From NCBI RefSeq assembly GCF_003473485.1, contig NC_053047.1, forward strand, positions 33,280,972 to 33,344,971: a stretch of DNA of 64,000 nt, read 5' to 3'. This document shows positions 33,390 through 44,950 of this stretch, one piece after another. The stretch comes from Medicago truncatula. Its lineage: Eukaryota; Streptophyta; Magnoliopsida; Fabales; Fabaceae. The notes under the pieces are model-generated. The model had not been told where the DNA came from and did not search any database. It saw only the letters and a program-made list of their open reading frames with translations. The position numbers and the translations under genes are program-made. Every line of letters starts with the position of its first letter. The first letter of the stretch is position 1.

Positions 33390-34140
33390 CTATTTCCCAT
33401 GTATACTCGGTGCAAGTATACATTGTCGCAACAAGTGATAAAGAGTAAGTATAGTATCGATCCCACGAGGATTGTTGTGGATAAGTTCTAAGTACTTTCA
33501 AATACTAAATTTTTTTAAGATCCAAAACGATAAATAGCAAGGACAAGGTTTTATGATGCTAAAGTAGTAAAATGCAGAAGTAAATAAAGCATGTAAAAAG
33601 GAAATAGAGATTCAAGTGAAAAAGTGTGGTTGAGGAATTAACTTGGTAAAGATAGAGATTCACAAGATTTAGAAAGTTACAACTCTAAGATGGAAGCTAT
33701 AGCTTCATACAACTTCCCGAGGAAAGATGTAAAGTGTTATAACTTCGCATAGCTTCCTGGCAATCTAGACCATTGGGAGTGGTATGCACGCAACCTTCAT
33801 GTTAAGCCCGTGAAGACTACCGGTCGAAGTACAATCACATAATCTTGACATGCAATATTGTTAGGTTAGGTCATCAACATTTTCCACCCAAGTGTTATTC
33901 TGCGAAGCCTTTGGCCTATGACAGAAGTCCTAGTTAGATCTTAGCTCTTAAATCTTCTTCCAAGACCTAGTACTTGTGAAATTAGTCTCTATTTGTCGCC
34001 CGGTTCAAATGGGTTCATCCAAATCAACAATAATTTAGAGGTCTCATCAATTCAATCTTTGGTCCTACTTTTGAAACACTAATTTGGATACCTAGAAAAT
34101 GTGGTTAATGATGTTCTAAGTAAATTATACTGAGTAAATG
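33390..34140. repeat. LTR-retroelement-like repeat, copy 1
   Basis: Contains AGTATCGATCCCACGAGGATT, CAAGTGTTATTCTGCGAAGCC and TTCAAATGGGTTCATCC. A second copy with the same order is at 58390-59050. On the - strand, the phrase CCTCGTGGGATCGATACT is common in Gypsy-type LTR or flanking sequence of plants, so I read this as a fossil piece. No coding part remains. Confidence 0.55.
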
Positions 34141-34435
34141 ATTAATGAATTGCAAAGTTAATTTGTAAGGAATAGTTTGACAAAACAAAAACATAATCAA
34201 ATCAAACAAATGTAGATTTAATTGATTGGACATTTTTTTAACCGAAAATTGAACCAAAGTGAATCGTTACACCCCTATAAAGTGCTTTACAAATAGTTTT
34301 TTTTCTTCTTTTAAAATATGTTCTATGAATTGTTACATAGCAGAAAACAAGGACATGCTAATAATTTTCCTTATTTTATATGTTTCATTCATCATCATAG
34401 TCGATTTTTTCAACAAATTACATTCAAATAAATTA

Positions 34436-35888
34436 GACTTAATACATTGTTTAGTCCCTTAACTTAATTATTTTTTCGAATTGATTCCTTAACTATTAAA
34501 CGTTTCAATTTGGTCTTTATCTTTGTTTTCGCCATCAATCTGATCCTATTTTATTAATTTTAAACATCTCAAAAAGAAGACCGTTGAATATAAGAGATCC
34601 ATTGCATCTAATGGTGTATCACCAACGCCTAATTTATATTACTTTCTTCATCTTCTTCCTCATCTTCTTTTTCATATAACATTCATCTAACTCAAAAACA
34701 ACATATAATCTCATCACTACATCAATGTCGTAACCAACAACAACTCTAATGTACAAACCTGGAAGCTTTTTATGTTTTATGTACAGTTAATAAAAGAGAG
34801 AAAAAAATAAAAGAAACAGAATAGAGAGAGACAGAGGATCGCAGTGGAGAAAGAGTGGCTTGCGGTGGCTGGTGCAGGGCGGCGCTCGCGGTGGTGGTTG
34901 TCTTGAGTTGTGCAGTTACAGTTACTGGACTGAGCTGTGTGTGTGTGTGTGTGATTTCACTAATTTTTGAAGATTCTAACTGTTTCTTTTTCACTTCTAT
35001 TTTTGGTTTCTACCTCCATATTTTGGTTTAATTCTTAAAACCTATAAATCGGTAACTCTTAACTTTAATTGTTTTCATTTACTGTGTTTAAGAAATTTGG
35101 GAAAAATTGAAATTGGGGAATATGGTTTGGGATTTGGAGGGTTTGATTTTGAAATTAGGGTTGATTTTAGGATGAATTGGTGAATAAATTGAATTTTGAT
35201 GTTGTTTGTGGTGAATTGAATTTGAATTAAAAAGTTTATGGTATTGGAAGAGATTAGAGTTGAAATTGAAAGATACAAGAGCTTTTTTCCCAGCTAGTAA
35301 ACCTATCTTACAGTTTGATGATAGTGTGAATTTTTTTTTGAAACCCATCTTACAAGAGCTTTTTTTTTGGATCTGAATTTTTGATGCATTACATTCAAAT
35401 CAATTTTAAGATTAAGTCCTAAAAACTTGTTATGCACTTTTCCTTTTTGTTTCGTTGAGATTTATTTGGTTATGTGTTTAGTGTGATTTGAAAATATATG
35501 GATTATGTTTCCTGAAGATGCATGTAATCGGTATATAAAAATCTATGTTCACTTTTTTAATTTTTTTGTTAACGGTATGGAAAGAATTCTTGAACAATAT
35601 GAGAGATGTTCATATATGGAGAGGCAACTTGTTACAATTGACCGGTCACTAAGAAATAGAAAGTGGAAGATGAAAGAAGCATAGCATTAGGTATTAGTGA
35701 TACAACGTTAAATCTGATGAACCTCCTTTATCCAACGGTCTTCTTTTTAAGAGGTTTAAAATTAATAAAATTGGACCAAATTGATAATGAAAACAAAGAT
35801 AAAAGACCAAATTGAAACGTTTTATAATTAAAGGACCAATTTAAAAAAAAAAAGAATTAAGTTAAGGGACTGAATGATCAATTTAGCC
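34436..35888. mobile_element. Mutator-like non-autonomous element with captured-looking core
   Basis: 1,453 bp, with a perfect 9-bp target duplication AATAAATTA (34427-34435 and 35889-35897). Inverted arms of about 200 bp share AGTCCCTTAACTTAATT at the ends, CAATTTGGTC, and ACCGTTGAATA / TCCAACGGTC. The core is not symmetrical: 34780-34960 is GC-rich by local standards (GGTGGCTGGTGCAGGGCGG) with a TG run, and reads like a gene leader on the - strand. Target length and arm size fit MULEs, which often carry host pieces. No transposase. The paralogous sequence at about 59080-59110 is the empty site. Confidence 0.85.
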
Positions 35889-36303
35889 AATAAATTATTA
35901 TTGATATTAAAGACGTACACTTTTTTTAGATGATTTTTTTTTAACAATCCGATTTTAAGAAGAATTCCTATACGAAAGTCTAATTCAACACATTGTGACT
36001 TAGATCATAATAGTTGGTAAAACCGGTGATTAGTTAATAACTTGATATAATTCATTTTTGCTTCTTCAAAAACAAATATGATTACTTTTGCAAATTCATA
36101 TAATTTCAAGATAAATAGAAAACTAATTTGAGTGAAACAATTTTTTTTTTAAATGGACGAAATGATAATCACTAAAAATATAAGTAGAAGATTTGAGATT
36201 CGAATCCAAATTACGACATTCAACTACACAATTTTGTTATTTTTGCCAATCAAGACCTATGAATGAAGTACACTTTATGTATTGTTAATCAATATTTGGT
36301 ATT

Positions 36304-37383
36304 GACTAAAATATGTTTTTAGTCCCTGCAAATATAACGATTTTGGGTTTTGATTCTGGTAAAAATATTTCTTGAAATCAATCCCTGCGAAATTTTTTGT
36401 TTTTTAAAAAGGTCCTTAGACCCGCTTTCTTGCTTATATGTCTTATTTTTGCATAGGTGTCACTTGCTGACTGTTTAATTGTGCACATGTGGCAGCCACG
36501 TGTAACTGATTTCATTTTAATTATTTAAAATCAATTTTTTAAAAAACAAAAAATATATTTTCGAAATAAAAATAAAAAACTGAAAAAAATGAAATTAATA
36601 AAAAAAACTGGAAATTAATTTTCGATATAAAAAAATTGAAAAAAACAAAATTAATAAAAAAAATAAAGAAACAAATTAGAAAAACAAATTCAAAATAAAA
36701 AAAAGATTTTCTGTTTTTTTTCAAACTTAAACAGGTGTTTTTTTTTTTAATTTTTTCCTGGAAATTAATTATTGTAAAATAAAAAAAAATAAAAAGTTAG
36801 ATAACATTTTTCTAATTTTTTTTTAAAAAAAGGAAATTTATCTTCAGATTTTTTTATCAAAAATAAAAAGAATTTATTTATTTTCAGAATTAAAAAATTG
36901 AAAAAAAAAATTTCGAAAAATTAGAAAGACTTGACAAAAAAGAATTTTTCATTTTTTTCGAAATAAAAAATATTTCTAAAAAAAAAAAGGGAAATTAATT
37001 TTCAAAAATTACAAAAAATAAATTCAAAATTTAATTTTTTTGAAAACTTTAAATAAATTTTGGAAAAATTAATTACCGTATTTTTTTAAATTTATTTCTA
37101 TTTTTAAATGTTTTATTTTAATTTCAAATATATATTTTTATTTTTAAAAAAAGTTTATTAAATAAATAAATTAAAATAATTACCGCGTGGCTGTCAAATG
37201 TACAAACTTACACAGTCAGCGAATGCCACGTAGGCATAAATGTGTCAAATCATCAATAAAGTGGGGGTCAATGACTATTTTAAAAAACAAAAAAATTTGC
37301 AGGGATGGATTTCAATATTTTTTTTACCAGGGACCAAAATTCAAACTCGCCATATTTGTAAGGACCAAAAATATATTTTAGTC
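36304..37383. mobile_element. 1.08-kb fold-back element with extremely A/T-rich core
   Basis: Ends GACTAAAATATGTTTTTAGT and ATATATTTTAGTC form inverted arms of about 240 bp that include CCCTGCAAATAT, CACATGTGGCAGCCACGTG and TCAGCGAATGCCACG. The centre (about 36530-37170) is almost pure A/T with repeated AAAATTAATTTTC. The duplicated region near 30330 (GGTATTCAGATACTT) lacks it. It shares terminal words with the MITE at 28233-28511. No coding. Confidence 0.8.
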
Positions 37384-37608
37384 TTTTGATATTCTAGACT
37401 TAAAAAAAGAGACTACTTTTTTTTTTAGGAATCTTCGGTCTTTTTTTTTAACTAATCAAACTAATGTAGTCTACTAAATCTAAATGCAAGTCCGGTCAAG
37501 TTTAAAAGTTTTTATAATGTAATTTTTTTTTCTTCTTTTCTTGTGTTTTGGTCTTTCATCAACAATTTTATATTTTATTTCCACTCTCGTTCTTATCTTC
37601 TAATCTTA

Positions 37609-38523
37609 GGGAAATTCTATGGTGAAGTCGTTAAAATGACTTTTCTGGTGAAGTCATTAGAATTACCAATTATAATACATCTGTGTATTTAATTCATGCC
37701 ACATCAAATTTTAGTGCGCATTGTACATTTGCTTATATGGTGTACCACTATATTTTTACTTATTGCAATTGTGTCCTTGATTAAATTAAAATTAAACATT
37801 TTTTTTTTATTATTTTTTACCAATCAACCTTGAATTAAATATAAACAAATAAATTATTAATCAATGAAAAAACTAAGTGAGATTGAAAAAAAATAAATGA
37901 AATTGGGGAAGGATTAGATACAGGATTATGAACCGGTTCAAAGCAAGCAGAAGAACATGATTTCCAGCGAACATGATTAGATACAGGATTATGCGATAGA
38001 ACAATCTCACTTAGTTTTTGAATGATACAAACCGGTTCAAAGCGGAATTGCATTTCGATTTCAAACTGCATGGAAGAACATGATTTCGATTTTGAATGGA
38101 AGAATTGGATTTCAAATGGATTTCGATTTTGAGATGAGGAACTCAAGATTTTGAATGGATTTCAATTTCGATTTCGATTTTGAATTGGGTTAAGAATGAT
38201 TTTTGTCAGTGATGGTCATGTCTTCCATTTTGGGAAGAAGATGAAGAAAAATGAATAATATGCAGAACGTGAAGAAAGGTTGAACAAATTGAAAAGATGA
38301 AGAACAAATAATGATTTTATTTTTTTAGAAATTATAAATAAAATAAGTTAATAAATCAATTAATATTTTGTATGAGGACTGATTTGTGATAAAGTAAAAT
38401 TTAGTGTTACAGTGGTCCATCACAAAGACACTAGCTAACATGACATGAACAACTATGCTATTGGTTAAACAAAATGACTTTTTTAAAAAAGTCATTTTTT
38501 TGACTGCACCATAGAAGCTCCCC
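37609..38523. mobile_element. TIR element with 8-bp target duplication (hAT-like)
   Basis: 915 bp. Ends GGGAAATTCTATGGTGAAGTC and, reversed, GGGGAGCTTCTATGGTGCAGTC, flanked by TAATCTTA (37601-37608 and 38524-38531). The core holds two copies of TTAGATACAGGATTATG and of ACCGGTTCAAAGC plus runs of GATTTCGATTTTGAATGG. No transposase. An 8-bp duplication fits hAT. The paralogous position near 30535 in copy A has no insertion. Confidence 0.82.
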
Positions 38524-38970
38524 TAATCTTATTCTCTGTTTATCGTCTTTGTTGATTTCAACGATAAAACGATTTTTGTTTAGTGTTAAAATATCCTCTC
38601 ATTAATTGTAATTGGTAAGATAGTTTGATGTGTTAAACTACAATAAATTAGACTATATTACCGAAAAAGTATATATTTTGTTGGTATTATAAAGTAACAA
38701 TTAATTTGAGACCAATAAATATTTTAAACTAAACAATTGTAATACGTGGGAGTAGTTTATATTAGGAATCACTTGTTTGACAAACAAGCAAGCAACAAAC
38801 AACATCATGAATTCCAAAAGTCAATGCTACTCTCATTGCTGTATATTGCAAGGAAATCACCTGGAAAATCATGAATTCCAACCCTTTAAAAGTACACAAC
38901 TTTGTACCATAAAATTCATCCACCACAAAACCTCACCATCACAAAAAAATTCAAAAACCTTATCACCAAT

Positions 38971-39606
38971 ATGGGTTGTGATAATTGGGCCACACGCATT
39001 TGTTGCGGATTTTGTATGGCTGTAGTCCTCTTCGTAATTGGCATCATCGTCTTCTGGATAGTAATCTCCCCCTCAAGCGTGAAATTTCACGTAACTGATG
39101 CATCTCTCACCGAGTTCAACCTCACAAACAACAACTTATTTTACAATTTCAAAGTGAATATCACAGCAAGAAACCCCAACAACAACATCATAGTCTATTA
39201 TCGAAGAATCACCGCGATTGCCTGGTACAAAGACAATGATTTCAGTCGTGCGAGTTTGTCTCCCTTTGATCAAGGACACAAGAATACCACTTTTCTTGGA
39301 CCTGTAGAATTTAAAGGAAATGCTACCATCAAACTTGGACGTCAACAACTTAACGAGTATTCTGAAGAGACGCGTCTTGGGATTTATAACGATTTGGCTG
39401 TTGATTTTGATTTTCGAATTAGAGCTAAGTTTGGTAGCTTTTATAAAAGTGGTCGGTTTAAGCCACCGGTTGTTCAGTGTGGTCGTTTGAGTGTTCCTTT
39501 GGTTTCTTCTTCCAATGGTAACTCATCATCATCAACATTTTCTTTTAGTACCAGAAGATGTAGCGCTGATTCTTTCTTTTTAGACCGTGATATAAATAAA
39601 TATTGA
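38971..39606 (+). CDS. NDR1/HIN1-like (NHL) protein with LEA-2 domain, copy B
   Basis: Intronless, 211 aa, the tandem paralogue of 31078-31713. It begins MGCDNWATRICCGFC, has one membrane segment at about residues 16-33 (VVLFVIGIIVFWIVI), then the LEA-2 core NITARNPNNN, VYYRRI, AWYKD and PFDQGHKNTTFLGP, and a Ser-rich tail. The frame is open 69 bases further upstream, but the start chosen has the same CACCAAT|ATG context and gives the same length as copy A. Differences from A gather near the N-terminus, around RASLSPF, and in the tail. The role is inferred from family only: membrane-anchored, stress or defence related. Confidence 0.93.
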   Translation: MGCDNWATRICCGFCMAVVLFVIGIIVFWIVISPSSVKFHVTDASLTEFNLTNNNLFYNFKVNITARNPNNNIIVYYRRITAIAWYKDNDFSRASLSPFDQGHKNTTFLGPVEFKGNATIKLGRQQLNEYSEETRLGIYNDLAVDFDFRIRAKFGSFYKSGRFKPPVVQCGRLSVPLVSSSNGNSSSSTFSFSTRRCSADSFFLDRDINKY

Positions 39607-39825
39607 TATCTTTATGTAGATTTAATACAACTTTTCCTCATATTGTACATCTCAAAATTCATGTTGTGATTCACTTCCTTTGTTTAGTTTTAAGAAATAT
39701 TGTCGTTTCATTGGTTTTAGTTTCTTTTCACTTCATGTTCTTGCCTTTTTTTTCTTCCTTTTTGAATCGACAAATAATACCAAAACATTTAAATTCGAGC
39801 ACAAGATGTATCCGGATAAAAGACT

Positions 39826-40580
39826 ATGCACCAAATCAGCAAAAATATCCAGACACTTCGCCAACACTTCAAATTTAAACACGGAGAAGAAAACTGGAGT
39901 TGAGGCAGCAAACGCCGCATTACTCATTCCATAGAGCAGCAGCAGCCCAAGAGACCCGAAATTTACACACCAGTTCGCGAAATCCACCTGGCTGCAAGCG
40001 CAAGAACCAAAACCGAGTCGAAACAACAATCTACTACTGTGTTTCAGCAATAGTAACCAAACTATAGCAGGTTAAAAAACCAATTCTGCCTTATCTAGAC
40101 ACCTTTATAAGACTCCCACAAAACTGAATTCTGATGTTGACTATTCTAGACCGAAAAAGGCCACAATTACCTCACCATGCAATTCAACAGATCCCACTCC
40201 TATTCGTAATACATGCACAAAGTTGAATTACTTATAACATGGGAACCAATGCCAAGCCAACGCATAAGTTTTATCAACCACGTCTTCTACCAAATAGGTG
40301 ACAGGGTTACTTGTCAAATAAGCATCAGATCACAGGTGCTTATTTTGCACATACCCTCCCCCTCCCCGATAAGCGATTGAAAGGAGATAAATAAATCTGG
40401 TGGCACCAACGAGACGAGCCCCAACCATCTTAAAACCTTGTACCAAATTTCTGATGCAAATCCATAGTGTAGAAACAAGTGAATCAAATTTTCCATTGAC
40501 TCTCCACGCAGCTAACGACCACTTGGATCCAAGTGCGAGATAATCCCCCTCCGAAGCAACTTAACTCTTGTTGGAATTTT
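39826..40580 (-). pseudogene. LINE 3'-end relic (zf-RVT region) inserted beside NHL copy B
   Basis: On the - strand the sequence reads ENLIHLFLHYGFASEIWYKV, then LRWLGLVSL and PPDLFISF, which matches the zinc-binding region found after reverse transcriptase in plant L1-type LINEs (pattern ..HLFLHC.FA..VW..VL.WLG). Downstream pieces such as ALAWHWFP also fit. The frame is broken by stops and shifts, so it is dead. Comparison with copy A near 31900 shows the insertion between CACAAG (about 39806) and AAGGATAAGC (about 40585). Confidence 0.7.
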
Positions 40581-41570
40581 ATCAAGGATAAGCTTCTATA
40601 AGAAGTTACAAACCTTTGATGTAGCCAAACGTATCCACATATTGCAGAACAAGCTACATTCCATATGAGATCTACCAGGTTGTGGTAACATAGTCGAAAC
40701 AAGTTGAAAATAAGTAGATTTAACTGTTAGAACTATAAAAATTAATAACATGTTAGCCAAAATCGGGAGACATGTGATTTAGTGTCAGGTGAACTCCTTT
40801 CAATCTATTGAAAGTTAGACGAGATTGAATGCAACCAATTAGAAGTTGGTCGGATATTTCTCAAATAGGTCTACTAACGTCTACTAAAGTCGGATAATTG
40901 AACAATTTAATCGTGCTCCTTGTTTATAACACCGCTAAGTGAAGAAAGCTAAGAGCATAAAAGCATGTTCTAAGAGAGTTGCGCACATGCGGATAAGAGC
41001 AATGGAAAAATGTCACGAAACTAAAAAATCAAGTCAAACGCGGGTGCCACGTATCCCCCAACAACATAAGGATTTACCCATTATCCATGTAAATATCGGA
41101 GCAAGAGGGGTTGAATATGTTACTTAATGTGACCATATTAGACATTTTGGTTACGTAAATTATAATTTAATTTCTCAAAATTAAGAAAAGATGATAGTTT
41201 GGCCAGAAGGAGATAATCCAAGTTGAGAGGGAAGAACTCGTCATGTGTGTCTTACATGTTACCTGATAAAGATTAGTCACTATTAAATCAGATTTTGTAT
41301 CAGTAACATGATAACAAAAGTATAAAGATGTCAGTTAATTCATATCAAATGTGGTAACTCTTTTTTCAAGAGGGGTCGTGGGATCGTCGTTCGCATGACA
41401 ACTGCAAGAAAACATGATGTAGATTTCATTATTTGAGTTGATTTTAGGATAACACCCCTTCCAAAAATCCATCCGAGGTCATTTTCTCAGGTTATGAGGC
41501 TTTATGATCATCCATTGACCCCATCGAGGTAAGTATAATGTGTAACATGTGAAGTTGTAACCGATGAAAT
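40580..41570. repeat. Downstream flank of NHL copy B, paralogous to 31910-33230
   Basis: Noncoding sequence in the same order as downstream of copy A, lacking the Stowaway MITE found there. No gene. Confidence 0.7.
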
Positions 41571-42176
41571 TAATTATAACTTAAAAAAAGAGGGCAACAA
41601 ATTTCAAGACAATTTGAATAAGACAATTTCTAGTCACATAAAAAAAATACTGATTACACCTCGATAAGATCAATATACCCTTAAAATAAAATAAGTTTTC
41701 AAGTGTATTTAAAGCCATGCAGCGCAAAAATTTACATATTCTTTTATCTAAACTGGGTTAATGTAATTGATAAGTGACTTTACCTTAAAATAGGGACCTA
41801 AAGTGAAGATGAAAAACTTTTGGGGACTAAAAATTGAAGATTTTTTTAGAAAAACTAAAATAAAAAAGTGACATATTTATAGGGACAAAAAACATATTTA
41901 ACCCTATATAAAATATTATAACAATATCTCTCATAATTTTTTTTTCTTTTTAACAAAATATGAATTTAAAATAAATTTTTAAGTGATAAATGCTTAAAAT
42001 TCACATTTAATTCATCTTTTTACAAAAGTTAAACTTTTACATTTTATAGTATTCTAAACATTTTTGAAAGATAAAATATTCTATTCCCCTAAAAAAAAAA
42101 AAAATATTCTATAATTCCTAAAAAAGAAAAAATAATTCTAACGTAAAAAAAATTCAAAATTTCAAAGAATGCAATC
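41571..42176. other. AT-rich spacer with a MITE end
   Basis: Nothing coding. At about 41780-41910 lies one end of a MITE-like sequence (TTTATAGGGACAAAAAACATATTTAACCC) related to the elements at 28233 and 36304. Confidence 0.4.
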
Positions 42177-44950
42177 TTCTTATATATTAAAGTTAACAAG
42201 TAAGCCCTAATTTTAACCTAAATCCTATTGCATAATTTTACTGTTTTAACCCTAATGTTTACACCTAATCTCCTATTTTCATGAACAATCTTCTTATATA
42301 TTAAAGTTAACAAGTAAGCCCTAATTTTAACCTAAACCCTATTGCATAATTTTACTGTTTGAACCCTAATGTTCACACCTAATCTCCTATTTTCATGAAC
42401 AATCCTAATGCTCTCTCCTAATCTTCTTATATATTAAAGTTAACAAGTAAGCCCTAATTTTAACTTAAACCTTATTGCATAATTTTACTGTTTTAACCCT
42501 AATGTTCACACCTAATCTACTATTTTCATGAACAATATTCTTATATATTAAAGTTAACAAGTAAGCCCTAATTTTAACTTAAACCTTATTGCATAATTTT
42601 ACTGTTTGAACCCTAATGTTCACACCTAATCTCCTATTTTCATGAACAATCCTAATGCTCTCTCCTAATCTTCTTATATATTAAAGTTAACAAGTAAGCC
42701 CTAATTTTAACTTAAACCTTATTGCATAATTTTACTGTTTTAACCCTAATGTTCACACCTAATCTACTATTTTCATGAACAATATTCTTATATATTAAAG
42801 TTAACAAGTAAGCCCTAATTTTAACTTAAACCTTATTGCATAATTTTACTGTTTTAACCCTAATGTTCACACCTAATCTACTATTTTCATGAACAATATT
42901 CTTATATATTAAAGTTAACATGTAAGCCCTAATTTAAACCTAAACCCTATTGTTTAATTTTACTGTTTTAACCCTAATGTTCACACCTAATCTCCTATTT
43001 TCATGAACAATCCTAATGCTCTCTCCTAATCTTCTTATATATTAAAGTTAACAAGTAAGCCCTAATTTTAACTTAAACCCTATTGCATAATTTTACTGTT
43101 TTAACCCTAATGTTCACACCTAATCTCCTATTTTCATGAACGATCCTAATGCTCTCTCCTAACCTCTTATATATTAAAGTTAACAAGTAAGCCCTAATTT
43201 TAACCTAAATCCTATTGCATAATTTTACTGTTTTAACCCTAATGTTCACACCTAATCTTCTATTTTCATGAACAATCTTCTTATATATTAAAGTTAACAT
43301 GTAAGCCCTAATTTTAACCTAAACCCTATTGCATAATTTTACTGTTTTAATCCTAATGTTCACACCTAATCTCCTATTTTCATGAACAATCCTATTGCTC
43401 TCTCCTAATCTTCTTATATATTAAAGTTAACAAGTAAGCCCTAATTTTAACCTAAACCCTATTGCATAATTTTATTGTTTTAACCCTAATGTTCACACCT
43501 AATCTCCTATTTTCATGAACAATCCTATTGCTCTCACCTAATCTTCTTATATATTAAAGGTAACCCGTAAGCCCTAATTTTAACTTAAACCCTATTGCAT
43601 AATTTTACTGTTTTAACCCTAATGTTCACACCTAATCTCCTATTTTCATGAACAATCCTAGCTCTCTCCTAATCTTCTTATATATTAAAGTTAACAAGTA
43701 AGCCCTAATTTTAACATAAACCCTATTGCATAATTTTACTGTTTTAACCCTAATGTTCACACCTAATCTCCTATTTTCATGAACAATCCTAATGCTCTCT
43801 CCTAATCTTCTTATATATTAAAGTTAACAAGTAAGCCCTAATTTTAACTTAAACCTTATTGCATAATTTTACTGTTTTAACCCTAATGTTCACACCTAAT
43901 CTACTATTTTCATGAACAATATTCTTATATATTAAAGTTAACATGTAAGCCCTAATTTAAACCTAAACCCTATTGCTTAATTTTACTGTTTTAACCCTAA
44001 TGTTCACACCTAATCTCCTATTTTCATGAACAATCCTAATGCTCTCTCCTAATCTTCTTATATATTAAAGTTAACAAGTAAGCCCTAATTTTAACCTAAA
44101 CCCTATTGCATAATTTTACTGTTTTAACCCTAATGTTCACACCTAATCTCCTATTTTCATGAACAATCCTAATGCTCTCTCCTAACCTCTTATATATTAA
44201 AGTTAACAAGTAAGCCCTAATTTTAACCTAAATCCTATTGCATAATTTTACTGTTTTAACCCTAATGTTCACACCTAATCTCCTATTTTCATGAACAATC
44301 TTCTTATATATTAAAGTTAACATGTAAACCCTAATTTTAACCTAAACCCTATTGCATAATTTTACTGTTTTAACCCTAATGTTCACACCTAATCTCCTAT
44401 TTTCATGAACAATCCTAATGCTCTCTCCTAATCTTCTTATATATTAAAGTTAACAAGTAAGCCCTAATTTTAACCTAAACCCTATTGCATAATTTTACTG
44501 TTTTAACCCTAATGTTCACACCTAATCTCCTATTTTCATGAACAATCCTATTGCTCTCACCTAATCTTCTTATATATTAAAGGTAACCCGTAAGCCCTAA
44601 TTTTAACCTAAATCCTATTGCATAATTTTACCGTTTTAACCCTAATGCTCACACCTAATCTTATATTTTCATGAACAACCCTAATGCTCACAGCTAATCT
44701 CATATTTTCATGAGCCCTAATTTTAACCTAAACTCTGTTGCATAATTTTACCGTTTTAACCCTAATGCTCACACCTAATCTTATATTTTCATGAACAACC
44801 CTAATGCTCACACCTAATCTCATATTTTCATGAGCCCTAATTTTAACCTAAACCCTGTTGCATAATTTTACCGTTTTAACCCTAATGCTCACACCTAATC
44901 TTCTATTTTCATGAACAACGCTAATGCTCAACCTAATCTCCTATTTTCAT
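42177..44950. repeat. Satellite array, 114/133-bp units with 1,023-bp higher-order repeat
   Basis: About 20 units start with TTCTTATATATTAAAGTTAAC and continue with AAGCCCTAATTTTAACCTAAA, TGCATAATTTTACTG and TTCACACCTAATCTCC. Units are about 113-114 or 132-133 bp; the long form has an extra block CCTAATGCTCTCTCCTAAT. Variants repeat at a distance of exactly 1,023 bp: the 'AACATGTAAGCCCTAATTTAAACC' type at 42919 and 43942, the CTAACCTCTTATA form at 43160 and 44183, and GGTAACCCGTAAGCC at 43560 and 44583. The last 350 bp (44600-44950) are shorter, decayed units. The units contain ACCCTAA-type words like degenerate telomere repeats. No coding. Confidence 0.95.

Noticed and set aside
34770-35348. 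- strand frames of 67-86 codons rich in Thr/Ser/Asn
   Set aside because: They lie within the Mutator-like element and have no recognisable domain; kept only as captured-looking sequence.
42177-44950. CRISPR-like array
   Set aside because: Units are contiguous tandem copies without unique spacers, in a plant nuclear context; this is a satellite.
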